Origin: Burkholderiales bacterium
Lineage (GTDB): Bacteria > Pseudomonadota > Gammaproteobacteria > Burkholderiales > SG8-39
DNA length: 35,370 nt
Direction of reading: 5' to 3'
Assembly: GCA_014860355.1 (NCBI GenBank)
Contig: JACZJV010000165.1
Coordinates: 1 to 35,370 of the forward strand
Shown piece by piece: positions 24,676-31,905 of the stretch. The notes under the pieces were generated by a model that saw only the letters and a list, made by a program, of their open reading frames with translations, ran no database searches and had not been told where the DNA came from. Numbering within the stretch: position 1 is the stretch's first letter; the number at the start of each line of letters is the position of its first letter. The position numbers were made by a program, and so were the translations under genes.

Positions 24676-25582
24676 AGACAACGCCGCAAGACTAGACCTG
24701 GTCTGGGTCACCGGCCGCGGCGGCGAAGCGCTGCCGGTGCGCCGCGACAGCGCCGATACCGCAGCCTTGGTCGGCCATCTCAACCTGATCCATCCGAACC
24801 GCATCCAGGTGCTGGGCCAGCGCGAGCTGGCCTATATAGACGGGTATAGCGGCGACGCCAGCGGCCAGGTCATTGCCAATCTGTTTTCGGCTCAGCCGGC
24901 CGCCGTCATCCTCGCCGACGGCGTTCGCGCGCCGACGGCCTTGCTGGATTCGGCGCAGGAACGAGACGTGCCGGTGCTGGCGACCGCCTCGGCTGCCGAT
25001 GCCGTCATCGACACGCTGCGCCGTTACCTCGCCAAAGCGCTGGCAGACTCGACTTCCCGGCATGGTGTGTTCGTGGATGTGCTCGGCCTGGGCGTACTGA
25101 TCACCGGCGAATCGGGCGTGGGCAAGAGCGAACTCGCGCTGGAACTGATCAGCCGCGGCCACGGCCTGGTGGCCGACGATGTCGTGGAAATCTCGCGCAT
25201 CGCCTCTAAGACCCTGGAGGGACGCTGCCCGCCGCTGCTCAAGGATTTCCTCGAAGTGCGCGGCCTGGGCGTGCTCAATATCCGCGTCATCTTCGGCGAG
25301 ACGGCGGTACGGCCGAAAATGAACCTCAAGCTGATCGTGCATCTGGCGAAACCGGACCGGGCCGGCGCCGCAGCGACCGAGCGCCTGCCCCTGCACGAAC
25401 TCACCGAGGATATCCTGGGCCTGCCCATACGCGAGATCGTCATCCCGGTCGCAGCCGGCCGCAACCTGGCAGTGCTGGTGGAGGCGGCGGTGCGCAATTA
25501 CATACTGCAATTGCGCGGCTACGACAGCACGCAGGAATTCATCGCCCGGCAGTCGGGAGAACTCAAGCGCGAGGTCAACTGA
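24644..25582 (+). CDS. hprK: HPr kinase/phosphorylase
   Basis: 312 residues. An N-terminal domain of about 130 residues is followed by the kinase domain with P-loop GESGVGKS (155-162) and the HprK signature stretch LEVRGLGVLNIRVIFGETAV near residue 203. It phosphorylates a serine of HPr or an HPr-like protein with ATP and also removes it. In Betaproteobacteria the gene sits between ptsN and rapZ and helps to control PTS-Ntr. The start overlaps ptsN. No HPr or EI gene is present in the window. Confidence 0.96.
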   Translation: MLQTSIARLYEDNAARLDLVWVTGRGGEALPVRRDSADTAALVGHLNLIHPNRIQVLGQRELAYIDGYSGDASGQVIANLFSAQPAAVILADGVRAPTALLDSAQERDVPVLATASAADAVIDTLRRYLAKALADSTSRHGVFVDVLGLGVLITGESGVGKSELALELISRGHGLVADDVVEISRIASKTLEGRCPPLLKDFLEVRGLGVLNIRVIFGETAVRPKMNLKLIVHLAKPDRAGAAATERLPLHELTEDILGLPIREIVIPVAAGRNLAVLVEAAVRNYILQLRGYDSTQEFIARQSGELKREVN

Positions 25583-25648
25583 TTCCTGGGTTTGGCGTTA
25601 TGCGGTTCGTAGTCCCCCTATGAACTAGCCGAATCCAAGGAGAGAAAC

Positions 25649-26071
25649 ATGAGCACGAGCAAGTTGACGGCGGCACTGTTGGCGGGAATGTTTTGCCTGT
25701 CCGTGGCGCAAGCCCAGGACAAGAAACCGGCCGACAAAGCCGCAGCGCCCGCGGCGCAAAAACAATCAAGCGCCCAGCAAAACAAGATGGCTGATTGCAA
25801 CAATGAAGCCGGCGCGAAACAACTCAAAGGCGACGAGCGCAAGCAGTTCATGAGCAGTTGCTTGAAGGGCGCAGATAGCGCACCCAAGACGGCGGCGGAA
25901 AAACCGGCGGCAGCCAAGGCCGCGGCAGAAAAACCGGCAGCAGCCAAGGTCGCGGCAGAAAAGCCCGCGGATCAGAAGCAGAAGATGGGTTTCTGCAACA
26001 AGGAAGCCGGCGCAAAGCAACTCAAGGGCGGCGAGCGCAAGAAATTCATGAGCGAGTGCCTCAAGGCCTAG
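25649..26071 (+). CDS. PsiF-repeat secreted protein
   Basis: 140 residues with a signal peptide (LTAALLAGMFCLSVAQAQ, cleavage before DKKPADK). It has two copies of a PsiF-type Cys motif, MADCNNEAGAKQLKGDERKQ and MGFCNKEAGAKQLKGGERKK, each ending in a second Cys (SSCLKG, SECLKA). Between them lies a linker of AAEKPAAAK repeats. E. coli PsiF is a phosphate-starvation-induced periplasmic protein of unknown function and carries the same motif. The strong ribosome binding site GGAG precedes the ATG. It has its own terminator and probably its own promoter, unrelated to the flanking hprK and rapZ. Confidence 0.88.
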   Translation: MSTSKLTAALLAGMFCLSVAQAQDKKPADKAAAPAAQKQSSAQQNKMADCNNEAGAKQLKGDERKQFMSSCLKGADSAPKTAAEKPAAAKAAAEKPAAAKVAAEKPADQKQKMGFCNKEAGAKQLKGGERKKFMSECLKA

Positions 26072-26084
26072 CGATGTCCTGAAG

Positions 26085-26116
26085 AGGGGCGCGAGCATTG
26101 CTCGCGCCCCTTTGTT
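26085..26116 (+). terminator. Terminator after the PsiF-like gene
   Basis: The perfect 12-bp stem aggggcgcgagc/gctcgcgcccct with loop att (26085-26111) is followed by a short T-rich tail. This is a classical rho-independent terminator that separates the gene from rapZ. Confidence 0.9.
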
Positions 26117-26200
26117 CGAGGACCTGCCCGCGCGCGTTTGGCGATGCGCAGGGCGCCGGTGAATTGGCGTTCTGATGCGCCCGGATGATATCCTGACGCC

Positions 26201-27037
26201 ATGCAACTAGTACTGATCAGCGGTCTGTCCGGTTCGGGCAAGAGCGTCGCGCTAAATGTGCTGGAGGACAGCGGCTACTACTGCGTGGACAATCTTCCGG
26301 TCGAACTGGTGGTGCCCTTGCTCGATTCGCTCACCGGCTCCGGCCATGAGCGCGTGGCGCTGAGCATGGACGCGCGCAGCGGCGCCTCGGTGCGCCGGCT
26401 GCCGCAGACCGTCGCGGTGCTCAAGCAGGCCGGGGTGGACGTGAGGCTGCTGTTCCTGGAGGCCAAGGACGAGACCCTGATCAAGCGTTTCTCCGAAACG
26501 CGGCGGCGCCATCCATTGAGCCGGGGCGGGCTTACCGTGGCCGAGAGCATCGCGCGCGAGCGCGAAGTTCTGGGCGATATAGGCGAATTCGGCCATCACA
26601 TCGATACCAGCGAACTCTCGCCCAACATCCTGCGCAGCTGGGTCAAGAACCTGGTCGAAATCGACCGCTCGCGCATGACGCTGTTGTTCGAGTCCTTCGG
26701 CTTCAAGCAGGGGATACCGCTGGACGCCGATTTCGTGTTCGACGTACGCTGTCTGCCCAACCCGTATTACGAACCCGGACTGCGCGAACTGACCGGCCTG
26801 GACGCCGCGGTCGCAGCCTTCCTGGAAAGCGACGAAGCGACGCAACACATGTATCGCGACATACACGCATTCATAGACACCTGGCTGCCCGCCTTCGTGC
26901 GCGAGAACCGCAGCTATCTGACGGTAGCCGTAGGTTGCACCGGCGGTCAGCACCGGTCGGTGTATTTCGCCGAGCGCCTGGGCGCGGCCTTCAGCGCCGC
27001 CAACCAGGTGATGATTCGGCACCGGCAGATCAAATGA
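26201..27037 (+). CDS. rapZ: RNase adapter/nucleotide-binding protein RapZ
   Basis: 278 residues. Walker A is GLSGSGKS (8-15), and the following VLEDSGYYCVDNLPVELV is a hallmark of the family. The C-terminal domain contains FDVRCLPNPYYEPGLRELTG and VGCTGGQHRSVYFAERL. In E. coli RapZ controls decay of the sRNA GlmZ and binds glucosamine 6-phosphate; in other bacteria the partner is unclear. It lies beside hprK-ptsN, interrupted here by the PsiF-like gene. The stop overlaps the ubiX start as ATGA. Confidence 0.96.
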   Translation: MQLVLISGLSGSGKSVALNVLEDSGYYCVDNLPVELVVPLLDSLTGSGHERVALSMDARSGASVRRLPQTVAVLKQAGVDVRLLFLEAKDETLIKRFSETRRRHPLSRGGLTVAESIAREREVLGDIGEFGHHIDTSELSPNILRSWVKNLVEIDRSRMTLLFESFGFKQGIPLDADFVFDVRCLPNPYYEPGLRELTGLDAAVAAFLESDEATQHMYRDIHAFIDTWLPAFVRENRSYLTVAVGCTGGQHRSVYFAERLGAAFSAANQVMIRHRQIK

Positions 27038-27639
27038 TCAAAACCGTCACGCTCGCCCTCACCGGCGCCTCCGGCATGGCCTATGGCATACGCCTGCTCG
27101 AATGCCTGCTCGCCGCCGGCGTGCGCGTCTACCTGATCTACTCGCAGGCGGCGCAGGTGGTGGCCAGGCAGGAGATGGACCTCACTCTGCCCGCGCGCAC
27201 CGCGGAGGCCGAAGCGCTGTTCAACGAACGCTTCAAGGCGCAGCCGGGCCAGCTGCGGGTGTTCGGACGCGAGGAATGGTTCGCGCCGGTGGCCTCGGGC
27301 TCCAATGCGCCGGATGTTATGGTGATCATCCCCTGCACCATAGGCACCCTGGCGGCGGTCGCTGCGGGGATGTCGGACAACCTGATCGAGCGCGCTGCGG
27401 ACGTCATGCTGAAGGAGGGGCGCAAGCTGGTGCTGGTGCCGCGCGAAACGCCTTTTTCCGCGATCCATCTGGAGGCCATGCTCAAGCTCGCGCACGCCGG
27501 CGCCGTGATCCTGCCGGCCAACCCGGGTTTCTACCACCGGCCGCAGAGCGTCGCCGCGGTGGTCGATTTCATCGTCGCGCGCGTGCTCGACCAGCTCGAC
27601 GTCGAGCACCAGCTGATGCAGCGCTGGGGCGAGAAATAG
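27034..27639 (+). CDS. ubiX: Flavin prenyltransferase UbiX
   Basis: 201 residues. The start at 27034 (MIKTVTLALTGASGMAYG) overlaps the rapZ stop as ATGA; an in-frame ATG further upstream would only add sequence inside rapZ. The domain is a flavoprotein with TGASGMAYGIRLLECL at the N-terminus, IIPCTIGTLAAVAAGMSDNL for phosphate and dimer contacts, LVLVPRETPFSAIHLEAML and the C-terminal NPGFYHRPQS. UbiX joins dimethylallyl phosphate to reduced FMN to make prenyl-FMN for UbiD-type decarboxylases in ubiquinone synthesis or aromatic-acid decarboxylation. UbiD is not in the window. Downstream lies the hairpin array. Confidence 0.95.
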   Translation: MIKTVTLALTGASGMAYGIRLLECLLAAGVRVYLIYSQAAQVVARQEMDLTLPARTAEAEALFNERFKAQPGQLRVFGREEWFAPVASGSNAPDVMVIIPCTIGTLAAVAAGMSDNLIERAADVMLKEGRKLVLVPRETPFSAIHLEAMLKLAHAGAVILPANPGFYHRPQSVAAVVDFIVARVLDQLDVEHQLMQRWGEK

Positions 27640-27706
27640 AACCAGCTCTGGCGCGACCGCTCGGCTGACCGCGCTTAAGTACCGTCGCATACGAGCAGCG
27701 GCCATT
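27640..27706. other. Unassigned intergenic stretch before the hairpin array
   Basis: No gene, strong hairpin or promoter is seen between the ubiX stop and the first repeat unit. Confidence 0.5.
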
Positions 27707-27722
27707 GCGCGCTGCGCGCGCC

Positions 27723-27773
27723 AACCGTGTTTTCTGCACGGATGAAAAACACATCCGTGCAGAAAACACGGTT
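27723..27773. repeat. Hairpin A of unit 1
   Basis: Perfect 22-bp stem at 27723-27744 and 27752-27773 with a 7-nt loop (aaaaaca). The outer end is aaccgtg, the inner end acggatg, the core ttttctgc. Confidence 0.9.
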
Positions 27774-27813
27774 ATTGATAAAAGCAAGGACAATGCAGGA
27801 GGGGCTTATACAA

Positions 27814-27864
27814 GATCCTCGATTGCGCACGGATGGGTTTTTCATCCGTGCGCAATCGAGGATC
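27814..27864. repeat. Hairpin B of unit 1
   Basis: Perfect 22-bp stem at 27814-27835 and 27843-27864 with a 7-nt loop (ggttttt). It begins gatcctcgattgcgc and ends acggatg at the apex. Confidence 0.9.
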
Positions 27865-27865
27865 C

Positions 27866-27910
27866 GCGCGGACGGCTTCTCGTCCGCGCAGGTTTTTGCA
27901 GGACCTGCGC
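27866..27910. repeat. Hairpins C and D of unit 1, mutually exclusive
   Basis: gcgcggacg (27866-27874) pairs with cgtccgcgc (27881-27889) as hairpin C. gcgcaggt (27886-27893) pairs with acctgcgc (27903-27910) as hairpin D. Both need bases 27886-27889, so only one of the two can form fully. Confidence 0.75.
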
Positions 27911-27922
27911 GCTGCGCGCGCC

Positions 27923-27971
27923 AACCGTGCTATTGGTACGGATAGACACCATCCGTACCAATAGCACGGTT
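27923..27971. repeat. Hairpin A of unit 2
   Basis: Perfect 21-bp stem at 27923-27943 and 27951-27971 with a 7-nt loop (agacacc). The ends aaccgtg and acggat are as in unit 1, but the core is ctattggt instead of ttttctgc, and both arms are changed together. Confidence 0.9.
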
Positions 27972-28009
27972 AGGGTTAACGCCAAACATAGCGCAAGGGT
28001 TTAATCCAA

Positions 28010-28061
28010 GATCGCCGATTGCACGCGGATGTGCTTTTTCATCCGTGCGCAATCGGCGATC
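28010..28061. repeat. Hairpin B of unit 2
   Basis: 22-bp stem at 28010-28031 and 28040-28061 with an 8-nt loop; 20 of 22 pairs match. The right arm is canonical (catccgtgcgc), the left arm has gcacgcgg where gcgcacgg is expected. Confidence 0.85.
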
Positions 28062-28062
28062 C

Positions 28063-28107
28063 GCGCGGACGGCTTCTCGTCCGCGCAGGTTTTTGCACGA
28101 CCTGCGC
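28063..28107. repeat. Hairpins C and D of unit 2
   Basis: Same layout as unit 1: hairpin C at 28063-28071 and 28078-28086, hairpin D at 28083-28090 and 28100-28107, overlapping at 28083-28086. The loop of D has c in place of g. Confidence 0.75.
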
Positions 28108-28132
28108 GCTGCGCGCAAGCCATGGCAGCCTG

Positions 28133-29773
28133 CTAACCCATCTGGCGCAGCTTGAAGCGCTGCAGTTTGCCGGTTTCGGTCCGCGGCAGCGAATCCACGA
28201 ACTTGACCGAGCGCGGATACTTGTATGCCGCGATGGTCTTCTTCACGAACTCCTGCAGCTCCCTCGCCATCGGCTCGTTGCCGGTGTAGCCCGGCTTGAG
28301 CACCACGCAGGCCTTCACGATCTGGCCGCGTTCCACATCCGGCTCTCCAACTACGCCGCATTCGGCCACGGCTGGATGCTGCAGCAGCGACGCCTCGACT
28401 TCGGGTCCGGCGATGTTGTAGCCGGCAGAAATGATCATGTCGTCGGTGCGCGCCTGGTAATAGAAATAGCCGTCCGCATCCATCCTGTAGGCATCGCCGG
28501 TAAGGTTCCAGCCGCGCAAAGCTCCTGCGCTGACCACATAGTCCTTCTGGCGCTGGTCGGCGAGGTAGCGGCAGCCCGTAGGGCCCATTACCGCGAGCCG
28601 CCCGACCACCCCGGGCGCGCAGGGCTTGCCGGTTTCGTCAATCACCGTCGCCCGGTAACCCGGGATGGCGTAACCGGTCGCGCCGCGGCGCACGCGCTCG
28701 GGCGTGTGCGAAATGAAAATATGGATCATCTCGGTCGCGCCTATGCCGTCGATGATCTCGATGCCGCTCGCCTGCTTGAACAGTTGGCGCGTGGCGTCGG
28801 GCAGGGCTTCGCCCGCGGATACGCATTTTTTCAGGCTGCGCAGGTCGTAGCTCGCGGCCAGGCCGGCCATCTGCCGATAGTAGGTCGGAGCCGTGAAGCA
28901 GATCGTCGCCTTCATCTTCTGGATGGTCGCGAGCAAGGAGTCCGGGCTGAGCCTTTCCATCAGCACCGTGGATGCGCCGAAACGCATGGGAAAGCACAGC
29001 AGGCCGCCCAGCCCGAAGGTAAACGCGAGCGGCGGCGTACCGCAGAAAATGTCATTCTGCGTCGGCTTCAGGCAGGAGCGCGGGAAACAGTCGCACATGG
29101 CCAGCACGTCGCGATGAAAGTGCACCGTGCCTTTTGGGCGTCCCGTAGTGCCCGAGGTGAAGGCGATCAGGCAGGGATCGTCGGCCGCGGTATCGACGTT
29201 GTCGAACGCAGTCGGCTTCGCCGCGAGCATTTGTTCGAGCGAGCCGGCGCCGCCGCCGTTGAAATAGAGCACCTGCTTCAGGTCCGGGCACCCGGTCCGC
29301 GCCAGCTCCATTTCGTCTTTCAGGCGCAGGTCGCATAGCGCGGCGCCGACCCTGGCCTTGTCGATGATCTGTTTGAGTTCGGTCGCGCGCAACAGCGGCA
29401 TGGTGGGCACCGCCACCAGTCCGGCTTTTACCACCGCCAGCCAGCAGGCCGCCATCATCGGATTGTTGGGCGCGCGCAGCAGCACGCGATTCCCGGTCCT
29501 GAGCTTCAGATCCCCGCTGAGCACATGCGCAATCTGGTTGGCGCGAGCCAGCAACGCCTCGTAGGTGCAGGAATAGGCCTTGCCGTCCACCAGGGCGTGG
29601 ATAAGGGCGCGCCCGCCGTGACCGGTCGCGACCATCCTGTCGAGCAGCTCGGCGGCACAGTTCAGGCGCCTGGGATACTGCAATTCTGGAAATTCGAAAA
29701 CCAGTTTCGGCCACTGGCTTTTCGGCGGCAGCCTGTCCCTGACAAACGTATCGATGTGAGCCGTAGCTTCCAT
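28133..29773 (-). CDS. Acyl/aryl-CoA ligase, benzoate-CoA ligase type (ANL superfamily)
   Basis: 546 residues. ATP-binding motif FTSGTTGRPKGTVHFH (A3), GATEMIHIF region (A5), LTGDAYRMDADGYFYYQART (A7), and a C-terminal SLPRTETGKLQRFKLRQ with the catalytic Lys. The sequence type, including GNRVLLRAPNNPMMAACWLA and IFGTPP-like IFCGTPPLAFTFGLGGLL, resembles benzoate- or 2-aminobenzoate-CoA ligases. It would activate an aromatic or related acid to its CoA thioester with ATP. GGAG is found upstream of the ATG. The substrate is not decided by sequence; the nearby acyl-CoA dehydrogenase and dienelactone hydrolase suggest a catabolic route. Confidence 0.85.
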   Translation of the reverse strand: MEATAHIDTFVRDRLPPKSQWPKLVFEFPELQYPRRLNCAAELLDRMVATGHGGRALIHALVDGKAYSCTYEALLARANQIAHVLSGDLKLRTGNRVLLRAPNNPMMAACWLAVVKAGLVAVPTMPLLRATELKQIIDKARVGAALCDLRLKDEMELARTGCPDLKQVLYFNGGGAGSLEQMLAAKPTAFDNVDTAADDPCLIAFTSGTTGRPKGTVHFHRDVLAMCDCFPRSCLKPTQNDIFCGTPPLAFTFGLGGLLCFPMRFGASTVLMERLSPDSLLATIQKMKATICFTAPTYYRQMAGLAASYDLRSLKKCVSAGEALPDATRQLFKQASGIEIIDGIGATEMIHIFISHTPERVRRGATGYAIPGYRATVIDETGKPCAPGVVGRLAVMGPTGCRYLADQRQKDYVVSAGALRGWNLTGDAYRMDADGYFYYQARTDDMIISAGYNIAGPEVEASLLQHPAVAECGVVGEPDVERGQIVKACVVLKPGYTGNEPMARELQEFVKKTIAAYKYPRSVKFVDSLPRTETGKLQRFKLRQMG

Positions 29774-29836
29774 GCAGTCTCCAGTAAACCGGCTGCCGAT
29801 GGGCGCCAGGGGACGGACAGAACCGCGCGTGCCTGC

Positions 29837-30997
29837 CTAGCCCTTCAGCGTTTCGCGCGCGATGATCAGCTTTTGCACCTCGGTCGCGCCTTCGTAAATG
29901 CGCAGCGCGCGAATTTCGCGGTAAAGCTTTTCCACCGGGTATCCGCTCACCACGCCGAGGCCGCCGAATATCTGCAACGCGCGGTCGATGACCTGCTGCG
30001 CCGATTCGGTCGCCACCATCTTGGCCATCGCCGCCTCGCGCGTGGTGCGCTCGCCCCGCACATCGCGCAGCCAGGCGGCACGATAGGTGAGCAGCGCCGC
30101 GCTGTCGATGGCCGTGGCCATGTCGGCGATCGCGGCCTGTGTGAGCTGGAAATCGGCCAGCGTCTGGCCGAACATCTTGCGCCCCTTGGCCCGCATCAGC
30201 GCCTCGTCCAGCGCGCGCCGCGCGAATCCCAGCGCCGCCGCGGCGACCGAGGCGCGGAAAATGTCCAGCGTCTGCATCGCCACCTTGAATCCCTGGCCGG
30301 GTTCGCCCAGGCGCTGCGCTGCGCTCACGCGACAGCCGCGAAAACGCAGGCTCGCCAGCGGGTGCGGCGCGATCAACTCGATGCGTCCGGAAATTTCCAG
30401 GCCGGATGTGGCGGCATCGACCACGAAGGCGCTCAGTCCGCGCGCTCCCGCGGCCTCCCCGGTGCGCGCGAAGACACAGTAGAAATCGGCGATGCCACCG
30501 TTGGAGATCCAGGTTTTCTCGCCGTCGAGCACATAGTGTTCGCCCTCGCGGCGCGCGCTGGTGGTCATGGCGCCCACGTCCGACCCGGCATCGGGTTCGG
30601 ACAAGGCAAAGGCCGCTATGGCCTCGCCGCGGGCCACGCGCGGCAGGTAGCGCTGCTTGAGTTCATCGCTGCCGGCAATCGAAATGGCGCCCGAGCCCAG
30701 GCCCTGCATGGCAAAGGCAAAATCGGCCAGGCCCTCGTGGCGCGCGAGCGTCTCGCGCGCGATGCACAAGGAACGCGAATCGATGTCCGCGGCGGCCCCG
30801 CCATAGGCCGCGGGTACGCAGTGCCTGAGCCAGCCGCCTGCGCCCAGGCGCGCGACCAGATCGCGGCAGAGCGCATCCACGCCCGCGTGATGATCCAGAT
30901 GCGCGAGGTTTTCCGCCGCCCAGGCATCGAGTTCGGCCGCGAGGCGGCGCTGCGGCGCATCGAAGAACGGCCAGTCTAGATAGGTCTTGTCGCTCAT
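29837..30997 (-). CDS. Acyl-CoA dehydrogenase
   Basis: 386 residues, FAD-dependent, makes the alpha,beta double bond in acyl-CoA. N-terminal helical domain, central beta domain with [20 protein letters not shown] (FAD binding) and [14 protein letters not shown], and C-terminal helical domain with [20 protein letters not shown] and [19 protein letters not shown], where the Glu in YEG is the expected catalytic base. The start is chosen for GGAG upstream of ATG. It lies 63 nt before the ligase gene and 17 nt after the hydrolase gene on the same strand, so they form one operon. Its chain-length specificity cannot be read. Confidence 0.93.
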   Translation of the reverse strand: MSDKTYLDWPFFDAPQRRLAAELDAWAAENLAHLDHHAGVDALCRDLVARLGAGGWLRHCVPAAYGGAAADIDSRSLCIARETLARHEGLADFAFAMQGLGSGAISIAGSDELKQRYLPRVARGEAIAAFALSEPDAGSDVGAMTTSARREGEHYVLDGEKTWISNGGIADFYCVFARTGEAAGARGLSAFVVDAATSGLEISGRIELIAPHPLASLRFRGCRVSAAQRLGEPGQGFKVAMQTLDIFRASVAAAALGFARRALDEALMRAKGRKMFGQTLADFQLTQAAIADMATAIDSAALLTYRAAWLRDVRGERTTREAAMAKMVATESAQQVIDRALQIFGGLGVVSGYPVEKLYREIRALRIYEGATEVQKLIIARETLKG

Positions 30998-31014
30998 CGC
31001 CGGCCGCTCCTAGT

Positions 31015-31725
31015 TCAACTTATGGTGGTTGCGAGAAAAGCCAGCGTACGCCCGCGTGCGAGCGCCGCGCTTTGCTGCTTGTAAGCGGCGCGATCCCAGC
31101 AATTGAAGCCGTGATTTGCGCCGGGATAAACGTCGATGCGCACGCCCTCGCGCCCGGCGAAGGTCTGCTTTACCGACTCGACCGCTGCTGCCGGGATGTG
31201 TGCGTCCTCGCCGGCGAAGTGAAACAGCAGCGGGCATTTGATTTTTCCGGCTTCCGCAAGCCGGGTATGAATGCCGCCGCCGTAATAGCACACCGCCGCG
31301 TCCACGCCGGCGCCGGCTGCGCAAAGATAGGACAGCATTCCGCCCATGCAGTATCCGATGGAAGCCACCTTGCCCGTGCATTCGCGCAGTCCGCGCAATG
31401 CGGCCACCGTGGCAGCGAGGTCCATCAGCCCTGCGGCGAAATCCATTTTCTGCATGTAGCCCATGCCTTTTTGCATATCTTCCGGACCGTAGCCCACATC
31501 GACCATGGGCTGCATGCGCCAGAACATGTCGGGCGCAAGCACGGTATAGCCGTCGCTCGCGTATTGATCGGCCACCCCTCGAATATGCGCGTTGACGCCG
31601 AAAATCTCCTGGATCAGCACGATGCCCGGACCCTTGGCGCCTTTGTCAGCGTGGTGCGGAAGCGCCAGATAGCCCTTGAAACTGCCGCCGTCGTGCGCCT
31701 TGATGTCCATCCAGCGTGTATGCAT
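31015..31725 (-). CDS. Dienelactone hydrolase family protein
   Basis: 236 residues from the ATG at 31725, preceded by a GGGGGAGG ribosome binding site; the frame is open far upstream but the homologous domain starts here with MHTRWMDIKAHDGGSFKGYL. Alpha/beta hydrolase fold: LIQEIFGVNAHIRGVADQYA, nucleophile motif GYCMGG with Cys, and GANHGFN with the catalytic His, plus a probable Asp in AGEDAHIP. DLH hydrolyses dienelactone-type intermediates of aromatic breakdown. It is the first gene of the operon with the acyl-CoA dehydrogenase and ligase. Related proteins of broad function are common, so the substrate is open. Confidence 0.88.
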   Translation of the reverse strand: MHTRWMDIKAHDGGSFKGYLALPHHADKGAKGPGIVLIQEIFGVNAHIRGVADQYASDGYTVLAPDMFWRMQPMVDVGYGPEDMQKGMGYMQKMDFAAGLMDLAATVAALRGLRECTGKVASIGYCMGGMLSYLCAAGAGVDAAVCYYGGGIHTRLAEAGKIKCPLLFHFAGEDAHIPAAAVESVKQTFAGREGVRIDVYPGANHGFNCWDRAAYKQQSAALARGRTLAFLATTIS

Positions 31726-31770
31726 CGCCGCCTCCCCCGCCAATTGTCGGATTTGTCCGTGCTTCAGGAA

Positions 31771-31802
31771 CCCAATATATTGGGCCCGGGGTAATTGCGC
31801 AA
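31771..31802 (-). promoter_or_regulatory. Promoter of the dienelactone hydrolase operon, -10 inside a palindrome
   Basis: On the minus strand TTGCGC (31802-31797) and TATATT (31779-31774) are separated by 17 nt. The -10 lies within the perfect 14-bp palindrome CCCAATATATTGGG (31771-31784), which could be a repressor site. Confidence 0.5.
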
Positions 31803-31905
31803 GCCAAAGACACGCCGGCCGCGCATGCTTGCGCGCGCACGCTGCGCACGACCGACTGCGACGCACACGCAGTCGGCGCCCATTTCCGCGATAATCGCGG
31901 TTCTC

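Larger units (their letters stand above)
27707..28116. repeat. Tandem array of composite hairpin units (period about 200 bp)
   Basis: Two full units (27707-27906 and 27907-28103) and the start of a third (28104-28116) are set off by gcgcgctgcgcgc at 27707, 27907 and 28104. Each unit has, in order: a long hairpin A (stem 21-22 bp), a spacer of 38-40 nt that ends in caagatc or ccaagatc, a long hairpin B (22 bp), a short hairpin C (9 bp, identical in both units), and aggtttttgca(g/c)gacct. Four long hairpins share the apex acggat/atccgt (hairpin B2 with two mismatches). The array fills the gap between convergent ubiX and a CoA ligase gene and ends 16 nt before the ligase stop. The element type is unknown; candidates are a non-autonomous mobile repeat, a bidirectional terminator array or a structured RNA. 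Confidence 0.85.

Noticed and set aside
25892-25975. Repeats in the PsiF-like gene as a mobile or regulatory repeat
   Set aside because: They encode an AAEKPAAAK linker in frame, which is normal for a low-complexity tether.
26935-27033. Longer N-terminus for ubiX starting inside rapZ
   Set aside because: The extra residues are Arg-rich and lie in rapZ coding sequence. The ATGA overlap at 27034 gives the family-typical start.
27705-28004. Short open frames across the hairpin array, such as one reading RADGFSSAQVF
   Set aside because: They are produced by the repeats in several frames and on both strands. No ribosome binding site or domain supports translation.
27707-28116. CRISPR array or integron attC sites as explanation of the hairpins
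   Set aside because: There are no short identical repeats with unique spacers of constant length, no cas genes, and no integrase or gene cassettes. Perfect stems with a 7-nt loop do not fit the imperfect attC form.
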